Shown here piece after piece: positions 44,469-53,768 of a stretch of 61,210 nucleotides of DNA. This stretch comes from Occallatibacter sp. (lineage in GTDB: Bacteria; Acidobacteriota; Terriglobia; Terriglobales; Acidobacteriaceae). The stretch covers positions 1 to 61,210 of the forward strand of contig JARLFZ010000011.1 of the NCBI GenBank assembly GCA_031296305.1. The letters are read 5' to 3'. The notes beneath the pieces are model-generated. The model did no database searches. It worked only from the letters and a program-made list of their open reading frames with translations, and was not told the DNA's origin. Within the stretch, counting starts at the first letter, position 1. The number at the start of each line of letters is the position of its first letter. The position numbers and the translations under genes were made by a program.

Positions 44469-45196
44469 ACTCTGCGCAACCGCGCCGCGCGCATCGCGCC
44501 TCCCCCAGGAAGTTCCGGAGTCGCGCCAAATCTCCTCGACCAATACGCTTTCATTCGCCGACACCGGCTGAGATACTATACCCGTCACTTCCGATGGCGG
44601 GGCGAAATTTGCAATTCTATTCGTTCGATGCGAAATACGTGGAGGATCTTTGCGCTGGGGAACGCCAGACGCAGGAGCATTTTGTTGCCTATTTCACCGC
44701 ACTGCTTAAGATCAAGCTCCGCTCGCGGCTTCAGTCTTTCCATGCGATAGACGATGTATGCCAGGAGACCTTTGCCAGGGTACTTCAGGTTCTGCGCAGG
44801 GATGGCGGTCTGCGCCAGCCTGAAAGTCTCGGGGCGTTCGTAAACAATGTTTGCAATCATGTTCTCTTTGAGTACTACCGTTCCTCGAGCCGTAGCGAGT
44901 CACTCGATGCGGAAGGTGCGCCGGAGCCGGCTGCAACTGGTGCAGATGTCCTCGACATCGTATCTGCGCGGCAAATCAAGGAGAACGTCCTGGTCATCCT
45001 GATGCGCCTTTCAAAGCGGGACCGTTCTTTGCTGAAGGCGGTCTTTCTCGACGAGCGCGATCGCGATGAGGTCTGCCAGGAGTTCGGCGTAGAACGGGAA
45101 TACTTGAGGGTCCTTCTGCATCGCGCCAAGCAGGAATTCAAAGTCGAATACGTGAAACACATTGGCAATCAAGTGTCTTTGAGCGCAGACACCTGA
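44465..45196 (+). CDS. ECF-type RNA polymerase sigma factor
   Basis: A 243-residue sigma factor with a basic extension of about 55 residues in front. Region 2: HFVAYFTALLKIKLRSRLQ, then DDVCQETFARVLQVL. Region 4: LSKRDRSLLKAVFLDERDRD and the helix-turn-helix VCQEFGVEREYLRVLLHRAKQE. It is followed 50 bases later by its likely anti-sigma factor. It probably directs RNA polymerase to the genes of its own operon and others. The promoter motif is unknown. Some basic extension residues could be an artefact of a start placed too early; ATG at 44594 is an alternative. Confidence 0.9.
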   Translation: MNSAQPRRAHRASPRKFRSRAKSPRPIRFHSPTPAEILYPSLPMAGRNLQFYSFDAKYVEDLCAGERQTQEHFVAYFTALLKIKLRSRLQSFHAIDDVCQETFARVLQVLRRDGGLRQPESLGAFVNNVCNHVLFEYYRSSSRSESLDAEGAPEPAATGADVLDIVSARQIKENVLVILMRLSKRDRSLLKAVFLDERDRDEVCQEFGVEREYLRVLLHRAKQEFKVEYVKHIGNQVSLSADT

Positions 45197-45246
45197 ACCG
45201 CTTGCAAGACCTGAGATAGCGACAGTGAATTCAAGGTGAGGAAACG

Positions 45247-45948
45247 ATGAATCATAGCGAAGCAGTGGAGCAAATGACCGCAGAGCGATACCTGCTGAAT
45301 GAGCTCACCCCCGATGTGCGCGATGCCTTCGAAGAGCATGTTTTCGATTGCCCGGAATGCGCCCTCGACCTAAGCGCCGGCTCTCTCTTTGTGCGCGAAG
45401 CCAAAGCTCAACTCCCGGATTTGCCGGCTGCGCCCGCCGGATCCGGCATGGCAAACGCCAGAGGGAAACGGGCTTCATGGTTTTCATGGATGCGTCCGGC
45501 ATTTGCGGTTCCTGCTCTTGCATCTCTGCTCATCGTGGTCGGGTATCAAAACCTGGTCACATTCCCGGCGCTGCGCCAGTCGGCGAATGAGCCTCGTCTT
45601 GCCCCTATCGCCCCCCTGCGCTCTGCAACACGCGGCGCCACGCGGCCCACGTTTACTGCCGACCGAACGCACGGCGTGGCATTGCCGGTTGATCTGGTTA
45701 TCGAGCCGGATAGAACGCCATCAGCCTCCTATTCCTTCGATCTCCGCGGTCCGCAAGGAAAACTCGTCTGGACAGGTAGCCTGCCGGCTGCAGCACCGGG
45801 AGCGGACAGCGACCAGTCGTTTTCCCTTACCATCCCAGGCGGCATGCTCCAGAGCGGTCCTTACTCACTGACGGTTACCAGCGTTACTGCTCAAGGTGGG
45901 CGTTCGCCAATCGAGCAATATAACTTTGATATAGTGATGACCAACTAG
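45247..45948 (+). CDS. Membrane anti-sigma factor with zinc-finger domain
   Basis: A 233-residue protein. Cytoplasmic zinc-binding anti-sigma domain with His31, Cys35 and Cys38 (HVFDCPEC), one transmembrane helix at about 82-101, and a periplasmic beta-rich domain (about 120-233; PSASYSFDLRGPQGKLVW). This is the standard design of anti-sigma factors that hold an ECF sigma factor until the periplasmic side is cut or triggered. A good AAGGTGAGG ribosome site precedes the ATG. The last gene of the operon codes for an exported CHAT protease-like protein. Confidence 0.9.
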   Translation: MNHSEAVEQMTAERYLLNELTPDVRDAFEEHVFDCPECALDLSAGSLFVREAKAQLPDLPAAPAGSGMANARGKRASWFSWMRPAFAVPALASLLIVVGYQNLVTFPALRQSANEPRLAPIAPLRSATRGATRPTFTADRTHGVALPVDLVIEPDRTPSASYSFDLRGPQGKLVWTGSLPAAAPGADSDQSFSLTIPGGMLQSGPYSLTVTSVTAQGGRSPIEQYNFDIVMTN

Positions 45949-46054
45949 CTGATTCCAGGAATTCTGGAATGGGCCCCGAACCATCTCCACCTGAGAACCC
46001 CCTTGCGGTCGAAATGGCGGCAAGAATTCATCGGACATTCGATGAAAAGTCCGC

Positions 46055-46927
46055 ATGCAAAGGAGCATGAGTACGCCCATGTCCAAATTGAACGGCAGAA
46101 CCCACTACTATCACGCCGAAGCCAATATCCTTTCCGGCCATTTGCGGCTTCCGCTCGAGCATCGCATCAAGCCCCAGGCGCATGTGCATCTGCCGAAGGA
46201 CGGGGGCTATTTCTCGCACCGTGCTGAGCACTTTCGCCTCGAGTCGGTTCTTGAGTACCGCTCCGCATATTCGCACGTTGCCGGGTGCATCAATCCGAAG
46301 CCCGGCGGCGGCTGGACCACACTGGTAACAACTGTCATCGAAGGCTTGAATGTAATGGAGGTGGTCACCGCCGATCGCATTGTCGGGCAAACCATCACCG
46401 AGCATCCCGCTGAGGGTTATGTGCCGAGAATCAATTTTCTTGGTACGCGCTTCGAGAACCTGCGCATTGCAGGTTTTCCAGTTGATCTCGATCTTGACTT
46501 GAACTTCCTCGGCCCCAGGCCCGCGAACGACGCGGCCTATACGCACGACTCCGCAGTGATTGGGCGCATCTCCAGCCAAATGGGCCGCATCTCAGAGCAT
46601 CCGAATCTTCCAGCGGCGCTTCACGAACGATACAATCGAGTTTCCGCATCGCTTGGATCGCAGCCGGAGGAAGTGGAATGTTCACTGGTCAATCGTGTGA
46701 ATGGCGCCTATCCCGGCCACTCCTTTGGGCCCGTGATCACGATCCCGGACTTCGGCACGATGGTTCTGGGCAAGATAACCATCAAGCACGAGGACTTCAA
46801 GCCGGAGACGGGCGTGCCGAAGAAGACGACGGTCCGGCTCACCATGATCGATTTCCACTTTGGCTGTGCGATCGAGGGCGACGGGGGTACGGGGGATGGT
46901 TCGACAAATGGCGGAACGGAGCCGTAG
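46055..46927 (+). CDS. Unknown protein between the anti-sigma factor and the CHAT protein
   Basis: A 290-residue protein of mixed alpha/beta make-up without signal peptide or membrane segment. It has many histidines near the start (THYYHAEANILSGHLRLPLEH) and ends with an acidic Gly/Thr-rich tail (EGDGGTGDGSTNGGTEP). The start is uncertain: ATGs at 46055, 46067 and 46079 are possible, and the AAAGGAG at 46059-46065 best fits the third if spacing is long. I do not recognise the family. Its place between the anti-sigma factor and a caspase-like protein makes it a candidate target or partner. Confidence 0.65.
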   Translation: MQRSMSTPMSKLNGRTHYYHAEANILSGHLRLPLEHRIKPQAHVHLPKDGGYFSHRAEHFRLESVLEYRSAYSHVAGCINPKPGGGWTTLVTTVIEGLNVMEVVTADRIVGQTITEHPAEGYVPRINFLGTRFENLRIAGFPVDLDLDLNFLGPRPANDAAYTHDSAVIGRISSQMGRISEHPNLPAALHERYNRVSASLGSQPEEVECSLVNRVNGAYPGHSFGPVITIPDFGTMVLGKITIKHEDFKPETGVPKKTTVRLTMIDFHFGCAIEGDGGTGDGSTNGGTEP

Positions 46928-46944
46928 CGCAAACAACTCCGTGG

Positions 46945-49497
46945 GTGGATCCTCCGCAACGTAAGACCTCGTTCAAACTGCGACGCGGATTCCGCTCTGC
47001 CAAGTTTCTCCTGCTCTTTTTGCTACCGTTAATGCTTCCGCTCAAAGACACACGGCCCGCCGGTGCGCAGGCCGTGTATGACCATGCATGGCGACTGCTT
47101 CAAAGTGGCTATTTGGCGATGAGCCAGCAAGAAGCCGAATCAGCGGCCAAACGATATCAAACCTCCGATCCTGCGTGGGCCGCGCGGTTCACGTTGCTCG
47201 AAGCAGATTCCATGCTTCGCCGCGGCATGTACGAAGACTCTCTCCGCGTTCTTAGTTCCTACCACAGTTCTGCAAAACCCGATGCCGGTACCGTTGAAAA
47301 GTTGGCGATTGAAGCAGTCGCGCTCACGCGTCAACAACAGATTTCTGCAGCCGGACAGCGACTCACCCAGGCTGAAGCCGTCTGCTACAGTGCGGACTTT
47401 GCAACTTGCGGGAACGTACTTGTGGCACGCGCCATTCTCGAAGCGAAACTTGGACAGTCCGTTCAGGCCCGGCAGACCTTTCTTCAGGCTTTGTCCTTCG
47501 CCCGAAGCCATCGAGATCCTTGGCTTGAAGCGACCACAACGCTGAATCTTGGATTTATCGCAATGCAGGTCAATCACTACGATGAGGCGGTTGACTGGTC
47601 AAATTTGGCATATCGGGAGGCCGTTAAGTACGGATACGAAAACTCCATGCAGATCGCCTCCGGCAACCTCGGCTGGTCCTATTACGAACTGGGAGACGAC
47701 GAAAGGGCACTGGAGCAATTTCTTGATGCAGGGAAGGCGGCCGCACGGCTTGGAAATGTCCGTTTTCAACTGAAGTGGCTCACTACCGCTGGCTACGTTT
47801 ATCGTGACTCCGATGATTGGGGCCTGGCCGCCCGTTCGTATCGCCAAGCACTTAATCTCGCGCAACAAATCCATAGCCGCGAGGATATTGTGAACGCGCT
47901 CCAGGATCTTGCCCGGGTTTCGGTGCTCAACGGCAATTTGGATGACGCGGACGCGGCCATTGCGCAACTCCAGTCAATGAATGACGACGCTGCCGTGCAC
48001 CCCAGCGCTACTTTGTTGTTGACGATGGGTATGCTGGCTGCCGCACGAAAGCAGCCGGCGCGAGCCGAAAGCTATTTCCATTCTGTCCAGAACGATTCTT
48101 CGAGCTTGATGACCACAAAGTTGGACGCCGGCTTCGAACTGGCTAAGCTCTTTGAATCGGAAGGTGACATCGCTGCTGCGGACCGAATGTATGGGGCCAC
48201 CCTGTCGCAGTATGAAGCCGCACGAGCACAGCTCAAGAGCGAGGAGTCTCAGCTGCCATTCGGGACCAACGCCGCCGAGATTTACGACTCGTATGTTCAT
48301 TTCCTCGTGAAGCTGGGCAGAAATGAAGCGGCTTTGGCAGTCGCCGATCAAAGCCGTGCGCAAACGCTGGAGAGAGGGCTCGAAGAACCTGGTGCGAGTA
48401 AACGTCTGCGGGCAGCAAATCTCAACCCGCAACAAATTGCTCGAAAAACCAACTCGGCCCTCCTTTTCTATTGGCTCGGAAAGCAGGAATCATATCTATG
48501 GGTCATTACACCCGCAAAGACGCAACTATTTCTCTTGCCACCGCAGCACGAGATCACTGCGAGCGTTGAGCGGTATCGCAAAGCACTCCTGGAAGCTCAG
48601 GACCCCTTGAAGAGCGGTAATGCGGACGGCCAATCGCTTTACAAAGTCCTTCTGTCTCCTGCCGCTGCGTTGCTTCACCCCAACACCCCCGTGATCATCC
48701 TTGCCGATGGAATCCTTAGCCTATTGAATTTTGAAACTCTGCTTGTTCCCGGTGCGGCCCTCGGCACTCCGCCAGATGCAGCTGCGAATGTGAAGATGCA
48801 CTATCTGCTTGGCGATCTCATTGTGTCGTCGGCTCCATCGCTTGCGATGCTGAAGGCCGCAGAACCAATAGGCCGGTCCAACAGGAAGATACTCTTGATT
48901 GGCAATCCCGACTCTCCGGATCAGGATTTCCCGTCCCTTCCATTCTTTGGGTTGGAGATGTCTCGCATCGAAGGACATTTCTCTTCATCGCAGATTTCGA
49001 CACTCGAAGGGCAACAAGCCACACCCGCCGCCTATCTTGCCAGCGACCCACGCGGCTATGCCTACATTCATTTTGTATCCCACGCGGTCGCCAGCCTCAC
49101 CAGCCCGTTGGATTCGGCAATCATTCTTTCAAATCCCGCGGGGCGCGAAGATTCCTATAAGCTCTATGCGCGGGAGATCATCCAGCGTCCGATCCATGCA
49201 CAACTGGTTACGATCTCTGCTTGCTACGGCAGCGGGACGCGCACCTATGCAGGAGAGGGACTGGTTGGCCTGTCGTGGGCTTTTTTGAATGCCGGTGCAG
49301 AACAGGTTATCGGTGCGCTTTGGGAAGTGAGCGATGATTCCACGCCGCGATTGATGGACACACTCTACCAAGGCCTTACCGCCGGCGATTCACCGGCCGT
49401 GGCATTGCGTAATGCCAAGCTCTCGCTGCTTCATTCACAGAGCAGATTCAGTGCCCCGTTCTATTGGGCGCCTTTTCAGATCTACAGCCGACGATAA
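46945..49497 (+). CDS. Exported TPR-CHAT protein (caspase-like)
   Basis: An 850-residue protein. The GTG at 46945 gives a good signal peptide (basic n-region RKTSFKLRRGFRSAK, hydrophobic FLLLFLLPLMLPL, cleavage near PAGAQA). Residues about 50-470 hold tetratricopeptide-like helix pairs (for example LAARSYRQALNLAQQIHSRE). The C-terminal CHAT domain (about 560-850) has the caspase-type dyad His713 (HFVSHA) and Cys760 (ISACYGSG), then GEGLVGLSWAFLNAGAEQV and GALWEVSD. CHAT proteins are peptidases related to separase and caspases. The signal peptide puts it on the far side of the inner membrane, where the anti-sigma factor has its beta-rich domain. Confidence 0.92.
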   Translation: MDPPQRKTSFKLRRGFRSAKFLLLFLLPLMLPLKDTRPAGAQAVYDHAWRLLQSGYLAMSQQEAESAAKRYQTSDPAWAARFTLLEADSMLRRGMYEDSLRVLSSYHSSAKPDAGTVEKLAIEAVALTRQQQISAAGQRLTQAEAVCYSADFATCGNVLVARAILEAKLGQSVQARQTFLQALSFARSHRDPWLEATTTLNLGFIAMQVNHYDEAVDWSNLAYREAVKYGYENSMQIASGNLGWSYYELGDDERALEQFLDAGKAAARLGNVRFQLKWLTTAGYVYRDSDDWGLAARSYRQALNLAQQIHSREDIVNALQDLARVSVLNGNLDDADAAIAQLQSMNDDAAVHPSATLLLTMGMLAAARKQPARAESYFHSVQNDSSSLMTTKLDAGFELAKLFESEGDIAAADRMYGATLSQYEAARAQLKSEESQLPFGTNAAEIYDSYVHFLVKLGRNEAALAVADQSRAQTLERGLEEPGASKRLRAANLNPQQIARKTNSALLFYWLGKQESYLWVITPAKTQLFLLPPQHEITASVERYRKALLEAQDPLKSGNADGQSLYKVLLSPAAALLHPNTPVIILADGILSLLNFETLLVPGAALGTPPDAAANVKMHYLLGDLIVSSAPSLAMLKAAEPIGRSNRKILLIGNPDSPDQDFPSLPFFGLEMSRIEGHFSSSQISTLEGQQATPAAYLASDPRGYAYIHFVSHAVASLTSPLDSAIILSNPAGREDSYKLYAREIIQRPIHAQLVTISACYGSGTRTYAGEGLVGLSWAFLNAGAEQVIGALWEVSDDSTPRLMDTLYQGLTAGDSPAVALRNAKLSLLHSQSRFSAPFYWAPFQIYSRR

Positions 49498-49559
49498 TTT
49501 CGATCTGTTCCGTCTCTTCCAAACGACACGAACATTCGCCTTACATGTGCAGGGAGGCA

Positions 49560-49709
49560 ATGAATCACTATGACAACTCGATGAAGCAAGGGGAGTGCAA
49601 ACCGAAATTGGAGCATCCGACCAGCCATTCCCCTAGCAGTTCGCGAAGTCTGTTGAAACGTGTTGAAACTCATCGGGCACAAGCATTCTTGATGGAACTT
49701 CTACCATGA
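49560..49709 (+). CDS. 49-residue small protein, unknown
   Basis: A short plus-strand frame with a strong ribosome site (AGGGAGG, four bases before the ATG). The product MNHYDNSMKQGECKPKLE continues with a Ser/His-rich segment and a helix (RSLLKRVETHRAQAFLMELL). It may be the last gene of the sigma-factor/CHAT block, 62 bases downstream, or a regulatory peptide. No family recognised. Confidence 0.4.
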   Translation: MNHYDNSMKQGECKPKLEHPTSHSPSSSRSLLKRVETHRAQAFLMELLP

Positions 49710-49762
49710 CCCAAAAAATCTTGGCCAGATCGCTCTGGCGCACTTGCGACGACGATAACTTA

Positions 49763-52735
49763 CTAATCGGGAAAATGAAGGCTCTCCGGCGGTCCAAGAT
49801 AACTCGGCCGCAGCGCGCCGTGACTCACGATTACGCGTTCGAGAACCAAGCCCGGATCGACCGCCCAAATCTTTAGCGTGTGATATCCCGGCTTTGCAAT
49901 AGTCAGCGGAACCGTGACGCGGCGTGCCCCATCGCTCACTGCTTGCTCCCAGTCCTTCTGCGTGTTGTGCTCGAGCTCGTCGACGATCGTGCGTGGTCCA
50001 TCGTCCACTGAGACGGCAAACCGCAGTCCACGTCCCGGAACGAAATTCAGAGTCGGCGCCAGAATCGCCTGCATCTCGAATTCTCCCGTATCGTACAAAT
50101 AGATCTTGTACGCAAGCGCCGCGTTCGACTCCGTATTGCTCTCGGCTGTAACTGGAAATACTGTCATCGCCGAGCGCGTCGCGCCGTAGCCGGGGAGTTC
50201 TTCCCAATGCGTTTCGCCATCGGCTGAACGCCCTGCGGTATCCGCCGCTTCTATCGCCACGTATCCGTCGCTCTCAATAAATCCATGCGCGTCCGCCCGC
50301 ATTATTGGCAGCCTCAGCGCTCGCAGAGCATAATTCAACGGGCGCCCTTCGCCCGAACTCACCGTCGCTGTCCCTTCCGCGCTGTCATTGCCTGCAGGCA
50401 CCTTGCTCCAATCCACGCGAAGCACGACCGTCTCTTCCGTGGGGCCAACCGTTCCTGCACTCTCTGAAGGCACGATCCACGGCACCGTCGTCTGCACCGT
50501 GAACTTTACCGGCGTCCCGCCGCGATCAAACAGCCTCAGGGTCCGCGTTTCATCGGAAACAGAATCGATCGTCCCCAGCGAAAGCGCAAACCGTCCTCCC
50601 GCCCGCTCCAGTGTCGTGGCTCCCGCGTCCACGCCCAGCGATCCCGCCTCCGGAACCTGAATCCAGGTCACGGCAGGCATGGCGTTCGCCGGCGGATCGT
50701 TCCATGCCGTATAGCCGATGTGCGTCTGGTCCATCATGTGGTCCCACTTGCCGTTCTCAAGCTGATGGTTGTACTCATCGCGCAGCGTCGCATCCCGCGC
50801 AAACATCGCGCGCGCCGCGTCGGCCTCCAGATTCGCCCGCGGATTCCCCGCGCGCGCGTCCGCCGCATTGCGCGCCGCCGCAATATACATCTCCGTTAAA
50901 TTCGCGCACGCATCCACCGGATATTGAATCAGTTCAAAGTACGAAGCACGCTGGTCTTCCGGTAATTTCGCGGCCAGCTTATCCACGCGTTCTTCGAGCG
51001 TCCGCCATTCCGCCTCCACGCGGTCCGCTTCGTGATAGTTCGTCAGGCTGAACGTCGAGGCATCGATAAGTTCCGGTTTTCTGCGTCCGTTATACCGCGT
51101 GTACTCTTCCATCGCTGCCGCAATCTCACTCGCATGTTCTGGCCCGAACTCACGCGCCGCCCATAGCTTCGTGAACTCATCGAGATGGTCGATACCTGAG
51201 CGGTCGGGGTCCCAGCGCTCGGGGGTCCGCGCATAGCTCAGGAAAAACTCCGTGGGGAATTCCATCGGCTTTCCATCGCCGACATTCACCACCCACAGCC
51301 GGTCCGCTCCGTACCTGAGCGCCAGGTTCATCTGTTCCTGGATTTTTGGAATTGGGTTCGTGTTCAGCCACTTGTACGAGCGCGGTCCGCCAACATAATC
51401 GAAGTGATAGTAGATGCCGGCTCCGCCCGCGCGCTTGCGTTCTTCCGCCGTGGGCAGCCGCCGCAAATCGCCCCAGTTGTCGTCGGACCACAGCAGCGTC
51501 ACATCGTCGGGCACGCGCATGCCGCTTTCGTAGTAGCCCTGCACTTCCTTGTAAAGCGCCCACACCTGGGGAACCTGGGCCAGGTCGGGATTCACCGTCT
51601 GCTTCAAAATCTCCCTTTGATCGGCGACAATCCGCTCCAGCAATTCGGTATTCGCGGTGGCCGACATGGGCGTATCGCCCTCGCCGCGCATCCCCAGCGT
51701 CACCACCTCTTCGTAATTTTTGTCCCGCTCCATCCCCTCGCGCCAGAACTTGTCGATTTCCTGTTGGTTGGTCGCGTAGTCCCACGCCCCATGATGCCCC
51801 CACACCCATTCCCTCTCCGCGCGCATCATCGGCTCTTCATGCGAAGTCCCCATCACAATTCCATATTCATCGGCCAGCTTCGCGTTCAACGGATCGTCCG
51901 TGGCAAATGCGTTGTTCCACATGGCTGGCCAAAGAAAGTTTGCCTTCAGTCGCAAAAGCAGCTCAAATACCTTCGTATAAAACTCGTGATTCATGCCTCC
52001 GAACTTCTCTTTCGTCCATCCCGAAAGAGCCGGAGCCTCATCGTTGAAGAAGATCCCGCGATATTTCACCGCCGGCACCGCCTGCACGTAGCGCCCCGTC
52101 TCCACATAGAGCGCGCTGGCATGAGGCACCCTGACATCGGCCCACCAGTACCAGGGCGAGACCCCAATCTGCTCCGACAGATCGTAAATCCCATAGATGG
52201 TGCCGCGTTTGTCCGCACCCGCAATCACCAGCGCCCGCCGCACTCCCGGCATCGGGCGCTCCACCACCGTCGTCACCGCCGACTCCCACTTGCCCGCGAT
52301 CCCGCTCACATCCAGCTTGTGCCGGCGCACCAGCGCATCGATCAGCGGACTCCTCCCGATGGTTCCGATTAGTACGGCATCGATTCCGGCCGCGGGCCTG
52401 CCCTTTATCAGAGGCGCATCGTGTCCCGTAACCCTGCCAATATCCCGGCTCAGATCGCCGGCCGCCCGTACCACCCCGGGCCAATCCTCGTCGCTCACCA
52501 CGAGCGGCGCTGCTTCGCCGTTTGCCGCCAGCACAAAAGCTCCAGGCGACGACGTCGTGCTGACGTACTTTGGCCCTCCCAGGGCGTTGCCCGCTGCAGG
52601 CCATAGGGTGATCACGAAGAGGACAAGAATAGCGGCTCGGACGGTCCTGCCACGCGCAATGTTTTTTCTCGAAGCGCGACCCTGAACCCACGCGGGCTTA
52701 ACCGACAACAAGAAAGCGAATCGTTCTGTACTCAT
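49763..52735 (-). CDS. GH115-family glycoside hydrolase (xylan alpha-1,2-glucuronidase)
   Basis: A 990-residue exported enzyme expected to remove (methyl)glucuronic acid side chains from xylan. Signal region at about 33-52 (AAILVLFVITLWPAAGNALG). The family words run in order: DKRGTIYGIYDLSEQIGVSPWYWWADV, RGIFFNDEAPALSGW, LLLRLKANFLWPAMWNNAF, GIVMGTSHEEPMMRAE, LGMRGEGDTPMS, LLWSDDNWGDLRRLP and YYHFDYVGGPRSYKWLN, where the repeated Glu and Asp residues form the active site. The C-terminal 250 residues are a beta-sandwich accessory domain. The GGGGGA ribosome site precedes the ATG. It suggests growth on plant hemicellulose. Confidence 0.95.
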   Translation of the reverse strand: MSTERFAFLLSVKPAWVQGRASRKNIARGRTVRAAILVLFVITLWPAAGNALGGPKYVSTTSSPGAFVLAANGEAAPLVVSDEDWPGVVRAAGDLSRDIGRVTGHDAPLIKGRPAAGIDAVLIGTIGRSPLIDALVRRHKLDVSGIAGKWESAVTTVVERPMPGVRRALVIAGADKRGTIYGIYDLSEQIGVSPWYWWADVRVPHASALYVETGRYVQAVPAVKYRGIFFNDEAPALSGWTKEKFGGMNHEFYTKVFELLLRLKANFLWPAMWNNAFATDDPLNAKLADEYGIVMGTSHEEPMMRAEREWVWGHHGAWDYATNQQEIDKFWREGMERDKNYEEVVTLGMRGEGDTPMSATANTELLERIVADQREILKQTVNPDLAQVPQVWALYKEVQGYYESGMRVPDDVTLLWSDDNWGDLRRLPTAEERKRAGGAGIYYHFDYVGGPRSYKWLNTNPIPKIQEQMNLALRYGADRLWVVNVGDGKPMEFPTEFFLSYARTPERWDPDRSGIDHLDEFTKLWAAREFGPEHASEIAAAMEEYTRYNGRRKPELIDASTFSLTNYHEADRVEAEWRTLEERVDKLAAKLPEDQRASYFELIQYPVDACANLTEMYIAAARNAADARAGNPRANLEADAARAMFARDATLRDEYNHQLENGKWDHMMDQTHIGYTAWNDPPANAMPAVTWIQVPEAGSLGVDAGATTLERAGGRFALSLGTIDSVSDETRTLRLFDRGGTPVKFTVQTTVPWIVPSESAGTVGPTEETVVLRVDWSKVPAGNDSAEGTATVSSGEGRPLNYALRALRLPIMRADAHGFIESDGYVAIEAADTAGRSADGETHWEELPGYGATRSAMTVFPVTAESNTESNAALAYKIYLYDTGEFEMQAILAPTLNFVPGRGLRFAVSVDDGPRTIVDELEHNTQKDWEQAVSDGARRVTVPLTIAKPGYHTLKIWAVDPGLVLERVIVSHGALRPSYLGPPESLHFPD

Positions 52736-53368
52736 CGTTCCCCCAAGAAAACCAGACTACTCTCTGCAGCCAGACCCACAATAGAACCTAACCGCAGTTG
52801 AGCAGGAATCGTCCTGAGCGGGCATCGATACCCACTTGAATCTTTTCAACGCCGCATACATTGTTGCCGAAAGTATAGGCGGGTAACTCACGGCGTCGCC
52901 TCGATTCTCGTCGGCATTAGCGCGCGATGGCTTGAATTTGCGCGGCAACGACGTCGATGGCCGGCCAAAAACGCTACATCCTTTTCGGTTGGCCAGACGG
53001 CTACAAACCAGTCCGGTGCCGCATCGGCGGTGGTCTGCGCCTCCTTTGCGAAGGCGGTTGAATACCTTTCCCATCGGCCGAAGCGACCAGTGACAGGCTC
53101 GGCTTTCTCAATCCTCAGTTGGTCGTTGCTTCCGCGCGCCGTCTTGGCTAATGAAAGCAGCTTTCAAACCAGAAAGTGACGGACTTTTCACGAGGAGTAG
53201 CGTCTAGCGCTGTCCGAGCTGGCTGCAGCTCCTCGTTGAGCAACAAGGAGGTGTGCCGTAAAGTGTGCCGTACCGCACGCACCCATATGCGACTCCAAAA
53301 GGACCTAGCTCTACTACCAGCGATTGCTTCCGTGCGGGCTTATGTTAGGGTAAGTGCTTGATTCTAAT
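52736..53368. other. Stretch without a supported gene between the GH115 gene and tRNA-Gln
   Basis: Only short frames without family resemblance occur. A direct repeat of GTGTGCCGTA sits at 53251-53260 and 53263-53272. The region close to the tRNA might hold an old integration relic, but no integrase words can be confirmed. Confidence 0.4.
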
Positions 53369-53442
53369 TGGCTGCCCCCCAGGGATTCGAACCCCGATAT
53401 GCTGATCCAGAGTCAGCTGTCCTGCCGTTGAACGAGGGGGCA
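53369..53442 (-). tRNA. tRNA-Gln (CTG)
   Basis: On the minus strand the acceptor TGCCCCC pairs with GGGGGCA; the anticodon stem GCTGA-TCAGC frames the loop CTCTGGA with anticodon CTG (Gln). The T-arm loop is TTCGAAT, and GCCA closes the molecule with an encoded CCA. Confidence 0.95.
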
Positions 53443-53768
53443 ACAAGCGCACGTGGCGGTACCTTGCAGCCGTGTGGCGTGGCCCAGCCAAGGGTGCGCA
53501 ATGCCAACTCCTTCATCTTAAGGGGCGGTCGCAGCCGAGGTCAACGGCGCTGGGCACCTTGAGGAACGAACGCCGCCGAGAGCGCGCTACGGAGCCGATT
53601 TGGGAACGGCAAGCGGGTCTCAATCTGAAGAACAGAAAGTCAACGTTTATGAACCCTCCCAGAGTCTCAACCCGCGGCCTGTGAGTTAGCCGCGGTCAAG
53701 GCGCAATGAAAGAGGTAGTAATTAGGGAGTAGCGGTTTTTCCTATTTCCTATTCCCCTACTGCCTGCT
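53443..53768. other. Stretch without a supported gene downstream of ybbP-like gene
   Basis: No gene is supported. At 53727-53765 there is a short-word stretch (AGGGAGTAGCGG, then CCTATTTCCTATTCCCCTAC) of the same low-complexity style as the repeats at 10330-10365 and 14068-14157. Confidence 0.4.

Noticed and set aside
51404-52372. A 322-codon plus-strand frame opposite the GH115 gene
   Set aside because: It is antisense to a clearly conserved enzyme; its product is His/Arg/Pro-rich without any motif and has no ribosome site.
53176-53361. Possible integrase C-terminal relic before tRNA-Gln
   Set aside because: The short frame has a VCRKVCRT-like run but none of the catalytic residues of tyrosine recombinases can be identified.
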